From Piscinibacter gummiphilus (GTDB lineage Bacteria; Pseudomonadota; Gammaproteobacteria; Burkholderiales; Burkholderiaceae_C), in the NCBI RefSeq assembly GCF_032681285.1, contig NZ_CP136336.1:979001-1043000 (forward strand): a stretch of DNA of 64,000 nucleotides. The letters run 5' to 3'. The notes beneath the pieces are model-generated. The model searched no databases, had not been told where the DNA came from, and saw only the letters and a program-made list of their open reading frames with translations. Below, in pieces: positions 33,662 through 42,246 of this stretch. How positions within the stretch are numbered: the first letter of the stretch is position 1; each line of letters opens with the position of its first letter. A program made the translations under genes and the position numbers.

Positions 33662-34703
33662 GCCGCGCGAACTCGGGAATGCGGAAGCGCTTGCGATACG
33701 CCCCCGGCGCCATGCCGGTGGTGCGCTTGAAGAGGCGGCGGAAGAAGGCCGCGTCTTCGTAGCCCACGCGCCAGCTGATCTCGTCGACCGAGGCATCGGT
33801 GCGCTCCAGCCGGCGCTTGGCGTCTTCGATGCGCAGGCGCTGCACGTAGGCGATGGGCGCCACGCCGGTGGCGGCGGTGAAGCGGCGCTTGAAGGTGCGC
33901 TCGGCGAGCTTCGAGCGCTTGATCATTTCCTCGACCGGGCTGGCCACCGAGAAGTGCTGCGCGAGCCAGCGCTGCGCGGCTTCGATCTCCGCGTCGCCGT
34001 GGTCGCTCTTGCCTTCGAAGGTGATGTAGGGCGTGAGGCCGTCCTGGTGCCACTGCAGCGCGTACATGCGCGCGAGCTCCTGCGCGTCGGTCGCACCGGC
34101 GAAGCGCGCGACGAGGTAGAGCACCATGTCGTGCCAGGTGGTCGAGGCGCCCGAGCTGATCAGCTCTTCGCGCCCGCCCGAGATCACGAGAACACGCTCC
34201 GGGTGGATGGGCACGCGCGGGTGCGCCTCGGCGAAGTCGCGCGCGTAGCCGAAATGCACCGTCGCGTCCTTGCCGTCGAAGAGGCCGGTCTCGGCGAGCA
34301 GGAAGATGCCCGAGCAGGCTGAGCACAGCACCGCGCCGCGCGCGTGCATGCGCTGGATCCATGCCACGAGCGCGGGGTAGCGGCCGAGGGCCCAGCCGCC
34401 GTCGCGCAAGAGCACCGAGGGCACGATGACGATGTCGGTGCTGTCGATGTCGGCGATGGCGCGCTGCACCGGCATCGGCACGCCGCTCGCAAGCGTGAGC
34501 GGGCCGGTGGCCTCGCCCACGATCTCCACCTGGAAGGGCGCACGCACCGAGTCGCTGGGCGTGCCCATCAGCGAGCGTGCGTTCATCACGTCGTAGATGC
34601 CGGCGAGCGTCGACACCACCGCATCGGGCAGCGCCACGAGCGAGACGTGGCGTGCGCCGGGTGTGCGCTGGGTGGGCGGTGCAGCTTTCGGCATGGCGCG
34701 CAT
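33657..34703 (-). CDS. GlxA-type transcriptional regulator (DJ-1/PfpI + AraC HTH)
   Basis: A protein of about 348 residues. The N-terminal class I glutamine-amidotransferase-like (DJ-1/PfpI) domain has 'GAVLCSACSGIFLLAETGL', with the nucleophile-elbow Cys. The C-terminal AraC HTH has 'KLAERTFKRRFTAATGVAPI' and 'VGYEDAAFFRRLFKRTTGM'. The family includes GlxA and carnitine or arginine catabolism activators. The start is either 34703 or 34694 (MPKAAPP); neither has a strong ribosome site. It is convergent with mobA and divergent from the PAP2-like gene. The target is unknown. Confidence 0.87.
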   Translation of the reverse strand: MRAMPKAAPPTQRTPGARHVSLVALPDAVVSTLAGIYDVMNARSLMGTPSDSVRAPFQVEIVGEATGPLTLASGVPMPVQRAIADIDSTDIVIVPSVLLRDGGWALGRYPALVAWIQRMHARGAVLCSACSGIFLLAETGLFDGKDATVHFGYARDFAEAHPRVPIHPERVLVISGGREELISSGASTTWHDMVLYLVARFAGATDAQELARMYALQWHQDGLTPYITFEGKSDHGDAEIEAAQRWLAQHFSVASPVEEMIKRSKLAERTFKRRFTAATGVAPIAYVQRLRIEDAKRRLERTDASVDEISWRVGYEDAAFFRRLFKRTTGMAPGAYRKRFRIPEFARP

Positions 34704-34848
34704 CTTCGCTGAAGCGCTTGGTGTGTTGCAGCGGGTTGGCACAAACGGACCGTTTTCGGGCGAGGTCGGCACTGCCGCAAAATGCGGCATGCCAAGACGA
34801 TGGGAACCCTCATCAACAGCTCCAACACGAGCTTGCAAGGAACCCGTC

Positions 34849-36144
34849 ATGAAGCATTTCGACTCGCAGCGCCGCTCGTTTGCCATGCGCCTCGTCAGCA
34901 CCGCGGTGCTGGTGGGCGCGGCCGCCTCGCTGACCGCCAACCCCCGCCCGGCCGAGGCCCACGCGCCGCAGCAACCCGCCCCTGCCAACGCGGTGCTGCA
35001 GTGGAACGCCGTCGCCGAAGCGGCCTTCACGCCCAGCCAGGGCACCAACCCGATGTCGCAGTCGCGCACGCTGGCGATCCTGCATGCCTCGGTGCACGAC
35101 GCGCTGAACGCGATCGACCGGCGTTACGCGTCATACACGCCGGGCCTGCCCAAGTCACCGAAGGCGATGCCCGAAGCGGCGGTGGCCGCCGCCTCGCGCG
35201 AGGTGCTGGTGCGCTTGCTGCCTGAGCAGGCAGCGCTGGTGGAGACGGCCTACGGCCAGGCGCTGAAGGCCCTGCCCGACGGCGCGGCCAAGACCGCCGG
35301 CATCGGCCTCGGCCAGGCCGCCGCATGGGCCATGATGAACCGACGCCAGAACGATGGCGCCGACAGCGCGTTCATCCCCTACGTGCCGCGCCCCGGGGCC
35401 GGCGAGTACCAGTTCACCGCGCCCTTCGACTTCGCCGGCGCGCCCGGCTGGGGCAAGGTGACGCCTTTCGTCATCAAGCTGCAGGACCATGCACTCGACG
35501 GCCCGTTGCCGCTCACCAGCAGCCACTACGCGAAAGACCTGGCCCTCGTGCGCGAGATCGGCGACGTGAACAGCCGCACCCGCACGGCCGAGCAGACCGA
35601 GATCGCGAAGTTCTGGTACGAAGACTCGCCGCTCGGCTGGAACCGCATCGCCCACCAGGTGATGCGCGAGCGTCGCGTCGACGCATGGGAGGCCGCGCGT
35701 GCCTTCACGCTGCTGCACTTCGCCATGGCCGATGGCTTCATCGCCGGCTTCCACGAGAAGTACGAGCACCGCTTCTGGCGGCCCGTGACCGCGATCCACG
35801 CCGCCGAGACCGACGGCAACCCGCAGACGCAGCCCGATGCGAGCTGGCAGCCCCTGCTCGTGACGCCGCCGGTGCCCGACTACCCGTCCACGCACACGGT
35901 GCTGGGCTGGAGTGCCGCCGAGGTGCTGATCGAACTCTTCGGCGACCGCCAGCGCTACAGCCTGACCAGCCTCACGCTGCCAAACGTCACACGCCACTTC
36001 CGCGGCTTCTCGCAGGCCGCGCATGAGAACGGCAACTCGCGCCTCTACGCCGGCATCCACTTCCCGCATGCCATCAAGGAAGGGCGCCGCCAGGGCCGCA
36101 GCATCGGCCAAGCGGTCGCCGAAGCGCTGCCGCGCGTTCGCTGA
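34849..36144 (+). CDS. Exported vanadium haloperoxidase/PAP2-like phosphatase
   Basis: A 431-residue protein with an export signal (SQRRSFAMRLVSTAVLVGAA), possibly twin-arginine. The acid phosphatase/vanadium haloperoxidase core shows 'KYEHRFWRPVTAI' (motif 1), 'DYPSTHTVLGWSA' (PSxH, motif 2) and 'SRLYAGIHFPHAI' (SRx5H, motif 3), giving all expected oxyanion-binding residues. Family members are either haloperoxidases or phosphatases; sequence alone does not decide. An AAGGA site precedes the ATG. The methyltransferase gene follows within 12 bases. Confidence 0.87.
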   Translation: MKHFDSQRRSFAMRLVSTAVLVGAAASLTANPRPAEAHAPQQPAPANAVLQWNAVAEAAFTPSQGTNPMSQSRTLAILHASVHDALNAIDRRYASYTPGLPKSPKAMPEAAVAAASREVLVRLLPEQAALVETAYGQALKALPDGAAKTAGIGLGQAAAWAMMNRRQNDGADSAFIPYVPRPGAGEYQFTAPFDFAGAPGWGKVTPFVIKLQDHALDGPLPLTSSHYAKDLALVREIGDVNSRTRTAEQTEIAKFWYEDSPLGWNRIAHQVMRERRVDAWEAARAFTLLHFAMADGFIAGFHEKYEHRFWRPVTAIHAAETDGNPQTQPDASWQPLLVTPPVPDYPSTHTVLGWSAAEVLIELFGDRQRYSLTSLTLPNVTRHFRGFSQAAHENGNSRLYAGIHFPHAIKEGRRQGRSIGQAVAEALPRVR

Positions 36145-36155
36145 GGAGCATGGAC

Positions 36156-37223
36156 ATGGACACCCCCGTGATCGATCAGGCCAGGCTCGAAGCCTTCGTC
36201 GGCCGCGCCATCGCCGACCTCACCACCGGCTACACCGGCGTGATGGTGAGCCTGGGCGCCAAGCTCGGGCTGTACAAGGCGATGGCCGGCGCCGGCCCGA
36301 TGAGCGCGAAAGAGGTGGCGCAGCGTGCCGGCTGCGCCGAGCGTTACGTGCGCGAGTGGCTCAACGCGCAGGCGGCCGGCGGCTACCTGGCCTACCACCC
36401 GCGAAGCGACACCTACGAGCTGCCACCCGAGCATGCGATGGTGCTGGCCGACGACGAGAGCCCCGTCTACGTGCCGCCCGCCTGGGAGGTGCCGGCGGCG
36501 ATGTGGGCCGACGAGCCCAAGGCGGTCGACGCCTTCCGCACCGGCCGCGGCGTGGCCTGGGGCGAGCACGATGCACGGCTGGCCTGCGGTGTGGCCGCCT
36601 TCTACCGCAACGGCTACCGCGCCGCGCTCGTGCCGCAATGGCTGCCCGCGCTCGACGGCGTGGTGGAGCAATTGCGCAACGGCATCGCGGTGGCCGACGT
36701 GGGCTGCGGCCACGGGCACTCGACGCTCCTGATGTCGCAGGCGTTTCCGAACTCGCGCTTCTACGGCTTCGACACGCACGCCGAGTCGCTCGCGCAGGCG
36801 CAGCACAACGCCGTGGTGGCCGGCGTGGCCGAGCGCACGCGCTACGCCGTCGCCCGCGCCACCGACTACCCCGACGAGCGCTACGGCCTCATCTGCTTCT
36901 TCGACACGCTGCACGACCTGGGCGACCCGGTGGCCGCGGCGCGCCACGCCGCCGAGGTGCTGGCGCCGGGCGGCACGGTGCTGCTGGTCGAGCCGTACGC
37001 GGCCGACAAGGTGGAAGACAACTTGAACCCCGTCGGCCAGCTCTACTACGCGGGCTCCTCGCTCATCTGCTGCGCGCACGCCATCTCCGAAGGCGGCAAG
37101 CTGGTGCTGGGCGCGCAGGCGGGGCCAAAGCGCCTGGCCGACGTGTTCCGCAAGGCAGGCTTCTCGCACTTCCGGCAGGTGGCGCAGACGGCGTTCAACC
37201 TCGTCTTCGAGGTGCGGCGCTGA
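36156..37223 (+). CDS. Class I SAM-dependent methyltransferase with winged-helix N-terminus
   Basis: A 355-residue enzyme. The N-terminal helical/winged-helix region has 'MSAKEVAQRAGCAERYVREW', as in O-methyltransferases and Rv2258c-like proteins. The SAM-binding motif is 'VADVGCGHGHSTLLM', followed by 'FYGFDTHAESLAQA'. The ATG at 36156 is preferred over one at 36150 because AGGAG then sits 7 bases upstream. It is probably co-transcribed with the PAP2-like gene. The methyl acceptor is unknown. Confidence 0.85.
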   Translation: MDTPVIDQARLEAFVGRAIADLTTGYTGVMVSLGAKLGLYKAMAGAGPMSAKEVAQRAGCAERYVREWLNAQAAGGYLAYHPRSDTYELPPEHAMVLADDESPVYVPPAWEVPAAMWADEPKAVDAFRTGRGVAWGEHDARLACGVAAFYRNGYRAALVPQWLPALDGVVEQLRNGIAVADVGCGHGHSTLLMSQAFPNSRFYGFDTHAESLAQAQHNAVVAGVAERTRYAVARATDYPDERYGLICFFDTLHDLGDPVAAARHAAEVLAPGGTVLLVEPYAADKVEDNLNPVGQLYYAGSSLICCAHAISEGGKLVLGAQAGPKRLADVFRKAGFSHFRQVAQTAFNLVFEVRR

Positions 37224-37248
37224 TGGCCACGGCGTGCCGCGTCGGGAA

Positions 37249-37266
37249 GGCTCCCACACAGGAGCC
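37249..37266. terminator. Hairpin after the methyltransferase gene
   Basis: GGCTCC-CACACA-GGAGCC, a perfect 6-bp stem and 6-base loop, 25 bases after the stop. There is no T-run. It is a likely partial terminator before the leader ORF of the next gene. Confidence 0.45.
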
Positions 37267-37337
37267 CGCCCGCCTCCTACAGACGACGCCCATCGCCACT
37301 TCTAGCCTTGAGCGCTCTGCAACCCCAGGAGCGAGAC

Positions 37338-37394
37338 ATGGCTGCACACGCGATACGGCTTTCGAAAGCGCGCCAGGCAGGCGGAGCCCGCTGA
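37338..37394 (+). CDS. 18-residue leader ORF upstream of the phospholipase D gene
   Basis: ATG with a good ribosome site (AGGAG, 6-7 bases upstream) opens a short frame, MAAHAIRLSKARQAGGAR, that ends one base before the GTG start of the next gene. The downstream gene has only a weak site of its own. This arrangement suggests translational coupling, with ribosomes ending on the leader and restarting at the GTG. The peptide itself has no known function. Confidence 0.5.
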   Translation: MAAHAIRLSKARQAGGAR

Positions 37395-37395
37395 C

Positions 37396-38685
37396 GTGTT
37401 CGACGCCATCACCACGCCGGTCTCGCTGCCGGCCATCGCGCTGCTCGGGCTGATGCTGCTGCCCGTGCTGCTGGGCCTGGTGATCTGGTCGATCCGCAGC
37501 CACCGCGACCCCAGCCTCTCGGTTGACTGCGACAACGCGGTGACCGAGTTGCTGCCGTCGATGGCCGGCCTGAGCCAGGGCACCGTCTACGAAGGCAACT
37601 CGGTGGAGTTGTTCGAGAACGGCGCCTTCTTCGACGCGATGTTCGACGAGATCGCCCGCGCCCTCGCCTCGGTCCACTTCGAGACCTTCCTGTGGAAGGA
37701 AGGCCGGCTCGGCGCGCGGCTGGTCGACGCCCTCGTCGAACGCCGGCGTGCCGGTGTCGCCGTGCGTGTGATGGTCGACGGCAACGGCGGCAAGAAGATG
37801 GGCGACGAGGCGAAGCGGCGCCTGCGCGAGGCCGGCTGCCGGCTGGTCTTCCATCACCCGACCAAGCTGCGGCACATCGGCGTGGTCAACGACCGCGACC
37901 ACCGCAAGCTGGTCGTGGTGGATGGCCGGGTGGCGCTCGTCGGCGGGCATTGCATCGTCGACGGCTGGCTGGGCAATGCGGAAGACCGCGAGCATGTGCA
38001 CGACCTCGCCGTGCGCCTGCGTGGCCCGGTGGTGCATGGCGTGCAGGCGGCCTTCAGCGAGAACTGGGTCGAAGACACCGGCGAGCTCTTCGTGGGCGAT
38101 GCCTTCTTCCCGCCGCTCGAGCGCTGCGGCGAGGTGGCCGCGCATGTGGCGAGCGTGAAGGCCGAGGGCTCGCCGCCGGCGGTGAAGATCCTGCACCACC
38201 TCGCCGTGTGCGTGGCGCGGCGCCGCATCCGCATCCAGAACCCGTACTTCCTGCCCGACGACGAAGCCATCGAGGCGCTGTGCACGGCGGTGGCGCGCGG
38301 GGTCGACGTGCGGGTGATGGTGCCCTCGACGGATGCGAGCGACATGCCGCTCGTGCAGCACGCCGCTCACCGCAACTTCCACAAGCTGCTGCAGGGCGGC
38401 GTGCGCATCTTCGAGTACCAGACCTGCCTCCTGCACCAGAAGGTGATGACCGTGGACGGGAGTTGGTGCGCCATCGGCTCCAGCAACTTCGACGACCGCT
38501 CGCTGGAGACCAACGACGAGATCACGCTGAGCCTGTGCGACGAGCGGCTGGCGCGCCAGCTGGAAGAGGTCTTCGAGCGCGACGTGCGCCGATGTGTCGA
38601 ACTCGATGCCGAGAGCTGGTCACGCCGCGGCCTGTGGCCACGGTGTCGCGACAACGTGCTGCATGTGTTCAACGAAGTGCTGTGA
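37396..38685 (+). CDS. Phospholipase D-like protein, cardiolipin synthase family
   Basis: A 429-residue membrane-anchored enzyme. One helix spans about 11-33 ('ALLGLMLLPVLLGLVIW'), followed by two PLD domains with HKD motifs 'DHRKLVVVDG' and 'LLHQKVMTVDG'; each keeps H, K and D. This matches ClsB-type cardiolipin synthases. The start is GTG at 37396, one base after the leader ORF stop. It probably makes cardiolipin or exchanges phosphatidyl groups. Its position next to a lipid biosynthesis cluster may be coincidental. Confidence 0.88.
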   Translation: MFDAITTPVSLPAIALLGLMLLPVLLGLVIWSIRSHRDPSLSVDCDNAVTELLPSMAGLSQGTVYEGNSVELFENGAFFDAMFDEIARALASVHFETFLWKEGRLGARLVDALVERRRAGVAVRVMVDGNGGKKMGDEAKRRLREAGCRLVFHHPTKLRHIGVVNDRDHRKLVVVDGRVALVGGHCIVDGWLGNAEDREHVHDLAVRLRGPVVHGVQAAFSENWVEDTGELFVGDAFFPPLERCGEVAAHVASVKAEGSPPAVKILHHLAVCVARRRIRIQNPYFLPDDEAIEALCTAVARGVDVRVMVPSTDASDMPLVQHAAHRNFHKLLQGGVRIFEYQTCLLHQKVMTVDGSWCAIGSSNFDDRSLETNDEITLSLCDERLARQLEEVFERDVRRCVELDAESWSRRGLWPRCRDNVLHVFNEVL

Positions 38686-38739
38686 CCCCCCGGAACGACG
38701 CTTGCCGGTGCCGGGCATGACCACTCGCCTCATTGCCCC

Positions 38740-38952
38740 ATGGCCACCACACCCGAAGTGAACCCGATGCCTCGGCCCGGCCCCGACGTGGTGCCGACGC
38801 CTGTCGAGCCCGATGCCACGCCGCCGCACGGCCTGCCCGAAACCGAACCGGGACGCCGCCCGGACGAGGTGCTGGAGCCGGCCGCACCACCCGAGATCCA
38901 GCCGACGACACCCGGGCCCGAGGTGGACCCGGGCCGGGTGCACCAGCTCTGA
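38740..38952 (+). CDS. Small Pro/Glu-rich hypothetical protein
   Basis: A 70-residue, proline- and acid-rich, low-complexity product (for example 'PRPGPDVVPTPVEPD' and 'PEIQPTTPGPEVDPG'). It has no cysteine, no membrane helix and no domain. No good ribosome site precedes the ATG. It ends exactly where the convergent DUF962 gene ends (TGATCA shared boundary), which mildly supports it. It may be a disordered protein or spurious. Confidence 0.45.
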   Translation: MATTPEVNPMPRPGPDVVPTPVEPDATPPHGLPETEPGRRPDEVLEPAAPPEIQPTTPGPEVDPGRVHQL

Positions 38953-39504
38953 TCAGCCTTGCCGCAGGGCGCTGCCGCGCAGGCCGGGCAGCCCGCGTCG
39001 GTGGCTGCGTGTCGGGCCTGCGAAGGTCTCGATCTCTTGTTGCAGACGCTGCCGCAGCCCCAGCGCAAAGGCCGCCTCGGCCACGAGAAACAGCGGCCCG
39101 ATCAGGAAGCCCATCAGGTCGTCGACGAACGCCGGCTTCCGGCCTTCGAAGCGGTGGCCGATGAGCTGGGCGATGAAGCCGAGCACGAGGCTTGCGATGG
39201 CGAGCACGAGCCACAGCGGGGTGGAGAGCGCCGCGGCCCAGGCGCCGGCGGCGAGCGATGCCGTCATCACGACCGCCATCGCGAGGCCGAAGCGCAGGTC
39301 GAGCACGAGGTAGTAGAGGACGATGCCTGCCGCAATCGGCACGGCGGGCGACAGCGGCCACCCGTCGACCGGAATCGCGGGCCGTGAGAGCAGGGCCGTG
39401 ACCCCCAGCAGGATGAGCGGGATGCCCAGATAGTGCGTGGCGATGTTAAGCCGGTCGCGGTGGCAGGTGGCGTAGCCCGACAGTTGCTCGGTGAGCGTCT
39501 TCAT
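38953..39504 (-). CDS. Mpo1-like DUF962 membrane protein
   Basis: A 183-residue protein with four hydrophobic helices and the family landmarks 'CHRDRLNIATHYLGIPLILL' and 'FIAQLIGHRFEGRKPAFVDD', which place the conserved His residues. The yeast relative Mpo1 is an iron-dependent dioxygenase that alpha-oxidises 2-hydroxy fatty acids. It is the last gene of the lipid operon, overlapping the desaturase gene (ATGA) with a GGAG site. A role in shortening or modifying a hydroxylated acyl chain is inferred. Confidence 0.85.
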   Translation of the reverse strand: MKTLTEQLSGYATCHRDRLNIATHYLGIPLILLGVTALLSRPAIPVDGWPLSPAVPIAAGIVLYYLVLDLRFGLAMAVVMTASLAAGAWAAALSTPLWLVLAIASLVLGFIAQLIGHRFEGRKPAFVDDLMGFLIGPLFLVAEAAFALGLRQRLQQEIETFAGPTRSHRRGLPGLRGSALRQG

Positions 39505-40688
39505 GCGGATCTCCTGACGGCGTGGACGGGGTCGCGCACGCTGCGTGCGAGGCTGCCGGTGGTGTAGCGGCCCTCGAAATCGCGCCAGCGGTGCGTCTCG
39601 TAGTCGTAGAGCTTGCAGCGGCGGAACACGCTGCGGATGTTGCCGAGCGTGGGCTTGAGGATGACGGCGCGCGGGCCGATCAGGAGGTTCAGCTCGGCCT
39701 GCGCCGCGCGGGCGTGGTAGCAAGGGATGGTGGGCACGATGTGGTGCACCGGGTGCTCGAGCGAGTAGTGCATCACCGAGCCGATCCAGTTCGGCAGCGG
39801 CACGTGGGCCACCAGTTCCTCCTGGCCGAAGGCCTGCTCGACCGGGTCGTCTCGCGTGAACCAGGGAATGCGCGGGTGCGTGTGCTGCAGGAAGAGCACG
39901 ATGGAGGTGAGCGCATGGAACACCAGCAGCGGCAGCACCATCACCAGGAAGACGTCGACGAGCGTGTCGGCCCATTCGAACTGGCGGCGCCAGCCGAGCA
40001 GCGCCGCCGTGCCGCCGAGGTAGGCGAGCGTGAGCAGCGTGTAGGGCACGGCCTGGCGCCGCACCGCCGCTGGGTAGACGCGCGAGAAGATCGTGACGCG
40101 CGTGAGCCGGTCGTAGATGAAGTAGATCGATTGCGCGAGCAGGCTGGGCGAGCGCGACGCGCGCACGCACAGTCGCTGCCAGGCGGGCATCGCGCGGTAC
40201 TGCTGCAAGGTGAAAGGCTTGTGGATGTCGGGTGGGGCGCCGTTGGTCCAGGTGTGGTGCAGCGCGTGGTGGGCGTGCAGCCACAGGCGGTAGTTGAAGA
40301 GGCAGGGCGTGAACACCGCCACCGCGATCAGCTTGTTGAGGGCGCGCGAGCGGGTGAGCATGTTGTGCGCCGCGTCGTGGCCCAGCACCGAGAAGCCGCA
40401 GAGCTTGAGGCCGGCGAGCAGCGCGCCGGCGATGCGCAGCGCGGGGTGGGTGGCCAGTGCGGCGAGCGTCAGGCCGAGCAGGAAGAGCGTGTAGTCGGCC
40501 AGGGCGAGGCGCACGCCGGTGGCCGTGTCGGACCGCACATGGCGCGAGAGCGCCCGCACGAGGTTGCGCTGCCGTGCGCGGGCCTCGCCCGAGCGGGCGC
40601 GGTCGCGCGGGCCGGTGAAGCTCGTGACGGCGGTCGCGTCGACCGAGCGGGTGGGCGCGACGGCGCCGAGCACGGCAGAGGCCTTCAT
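39501..40688 (-). CDS. Membrane fatty acid desaturase/hydroxylase-like protein
   Basis: A 395-residue integral-membrane diiron enzyme. The three histidine boxes are H104-DAA-H108, H138-A-H-H-ALH-H145 and H312-PV-H-H316, with four to six hydrophobic helices between. That is enough to bind the diiron centre. The N-terminal 50 residues are basic and soluble. The ATG overlaps the alpha/beta hydrolase stop (ATGA). It is one of two membrane desaturases in this operon. Its product (double bond, triple bond or hydroxyl) cannot be told from sequence. Confidence 0.88.
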   Translation of the reverse strand: MKASAVLGAVAPTRSVDATAVTSFTGPRDRARSGEARARQRNLVRALSRHVRSDTATGVRLALADYTLFLLGLTLAALATHPALRIAGALLAGLKLCGFSVLGHDAAHNMLTRSRALNKLIAVAVFTPCLFNYRLWLHAHHALHHTWTNGAPPDIHKPFTLQQYRAMPAWQRLCVRASRSPSLLAQSIYFIYDRLTRVTIFSRVYPAAVRRQAVPYTLLTLAYLGGTAALLGWRRQFEWADTLVDVFLVMVLPLLVFHALTSIVLFLQHTHPRIPWFTRDDPVEQAFGQEELVAHVPLPNWIGSVMHYSLEHPVHHIVPTIPCYHARAAQAELNLLIGPRAVILKPTLGNIRSVFRRCKLYDYETHRWRDFEGRYTTGSLARSVRDPVHAVRRSA

Positions 40689-41602
40689 GCGCGGCGCCTT
40701 TCGTCGAGTTGCGTCACGTTCTGCGGCGATGTCTCGTGCCGCTCCGGCAGCGCGGCGAACCAGTCGAGCGCGTCCTGCCACAGCGACTCGGCCCCGGGGC
40801 GGAAGTAGCCCATGTGTCCGATGTGGCGCACGCGCAGATCCTGCGGCGTGATGTCGCGGCCCGTCCACGGTGCGTTTACGTAGCCGGCGCTCATGAAGGC
40901 GTCGCGCGAGGCGGGTGGCGCCCAGGCGTCGTCGGTCGCGTTGGCGGCGACGATGGGCGTGCGCACGTCCTTGAAGCGCGCGACCGTCTGCGCCATCTGC
41001 GGGTCGTCGAAGAAGTAGCGGGGGTTCTGGCACCAGCGGCGCCACTGGCGGTAGACCATCAGCGGCAGGTCTTCGCCCATGCCGATCGCGCTCCAGCCAA
41101 GGTAGCCTTTCCAGGCGGCGAGCAGCGGGGCGACGGTGTTCCACATCACGATGGCCTTGAGGCGCTCGACCGGGGTCATCCACCCGTGCCAGCCGGCGCC
41201 GGTGGCGAAGGTGTAGACGCCGCTCACCTTGTGGTGATTGGGCAGCAGGCCGAAGGCGTGCCCGCCGAGCGAGTGGCCCACCACGTAGAGCGGCACGCTG
41301 CCGTCGCCCATGTGTTCGACACCGGCGGCGAGGTCGCTCACCCAGTCCATCTGGTCGGCCGGGAAGCCCTTGAGCGTGGGCGGCTTCGAGAGGCCGATGC
41401 CGCGGTAGTCGAGCGTGAGCACGCTCACGCCGCGCCGCGCCATGTAGTCCGCCATGCGGCGGTAGAAGCGCTGCGGCACGCCGGTCGCGCCGGCCACGAC
41501 GATGCGGGCCTGCTCGTTGCGGGTGGCGGCATAACGCAGCGCCGTGATGGCGTGGTCGTCGGCGGCGCGCAGGCGCAGGGTCTCGGGCGTGGTCTCGCTC
41601 AT
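40685..41602 (-). CDS. Alpha/beta hydrolase
   Basis: A 305-residue alpha/beta-fold hydrolase with nucleophile S111 in GHSLGGH, an acid residue in 'NATDDAWAPPAS' and His in 'IGHMGYF'. It resembles the YheT/lysophospholipase-like group and has no signal peptide. It sits between the rubredoxin and a desaturase, 7 bases after the former and overlapping the latter. A thioesterase-like role in releasing the finished acyl chain, or ester hydrolysis, is plausible in this operon. Confidence 0.88.
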   Translation of the reverse strand: MSETTPETLRLRAADDHAITALRYAATRNEQARIVVAGATGVPQRFYRRMADYMARRGVSVLTLDYRGIGLSKPPTLKGFPADQMDWVSDLAAGVEHMGDGSVPLYVVGHSLGGHAFGLLPNHHKVSGVYTFATGAGWHGWMTPVERLKAIVMWNTVAPLLAAWKGYLGWSAIGMGEDLPLMVYRQWRRWCQNPRYFFDDPQMAQTVARFKDVRTPIVAANATDDAWAPPASRDAFMSAGYVNAPWTGRDITPQDLRVRHIGHMGYFRPGAESLWQDALDWFAALPERHETSPQNVTQLDERRRA

Positions 41603-41609
41603 CGTCGCC

Positions 41610-41783
41610 TCAGCTGGGTTGGAGCTCGGCCATCTCGAAGCTCGCCTTGCTCACGCCGCAGTCGGGGCAGAGCCAGTCGGCGGGCACGTCGGCCCAGCGG
41701 GTGCCGGGCGGGATGCCGTGTTCGGGCATGCCGGCCGCTTCGTCGTAGATCCAGCCGCAGATGGCGCACTGCCAGGTTTTCAT
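41610..41783 (-). CDS. Rubredoxin
   Basis: A 57-residue rubredoxin, [18 protein letters not shown] at the start, with the four iron ligands C6, C9, C39 and C42 (two CxxC knuckles, the second in 'DWLCPDCG'). It carries single electrons to diiron membrane oxygenases such as alkane hydroxylases and desaturases. It lies in the lipid operon 28 bases after the thioesterase and 7 before the hydrolase. It is easily missed because it is short. Confidence 0.93.
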   Translation of the reverse strand: MKTWQCAICGWIYDEAAGMPEHGIPPGTRWADVPADWLCPDCGVSKASFEMAELQPS

Positions 41784-41811
41784 GGTCGTTTCCGTGTGGA
41801 GAGTGAGGGGT

Positions 41812-42246
41812 TCAGGCGATGGCGGTTTCGCGCGGCGCCTGGAAGCAGGCGAGGGCTTCGACGTCGCGCAGGCGCATGGGGCGGCCGGTGGCCTTGCTGA
41901 TGAAGCTCACGCGCACCGAGCCGGTGACGGCGGGGGTGTCGCTGTCGGGCACGAAAACCGATTGCTGGAACTCGGCGGTGTATTGCTTGAGTTCGGCGAG
42001 CACGGTCTGCACGCGGATCTGGGTGAGGAAGAGCTCGCGCCGGTAGTTCACCTCGATGCGGGCGACCACGGGTGTCCAGCGCTCGTCGAGCGGGAAGCGG
42101 TTTTGCGTGAGCCAGTCAAAGCGGCCGAGCTCGAAATAGTCGATGGGCTTGGCGTGGTTGACGTGGCCGAACATGTCGAGGTCGGACGGGCGCACGTGGT
42201 GCGTCATCTCGGTGATGCGGTAGTGCGTGGCCGGCAGCAGGGTCAT
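41812..42246 (-). CDS. Acyl-CoA/ACP thioesterase (hotdog, 4HBT type)
   Basis: A 144-residue single-hotdog thioesterase. The signature is '[20 protein letters not shown]', with the catalytic-region Asp and the GHVNH loop, as in 4-hydroxybenzoyl-CoA thioesterase relatives. It overlaps the fatty acyl-AMP ligase gene by 4 bases (ATGA). In this operon it probably releases the acyl chain from the dedicated ACP. Confidence 0.88.
   Translation of the reverse strand: MTLLPATHYRITEMTHHVRPSDLDMFGHVNHAKPIDYFELGRFDWLTQNRFPLDERWTPVVARIEVNYRRELFLTQIRVQTVLAELKQYTAEFQQSVFVPDSDTPAVTGSVRVSFISKATGRPMRLRDVEALACFQAPRETAIA

Noticed and set aside
31706..33730. A 674-codon open frame overlapping mobA in another frame
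   Set aside because: Arg/Ala-rich with no motif. The mobA frame has FAD motifs and a clear start.
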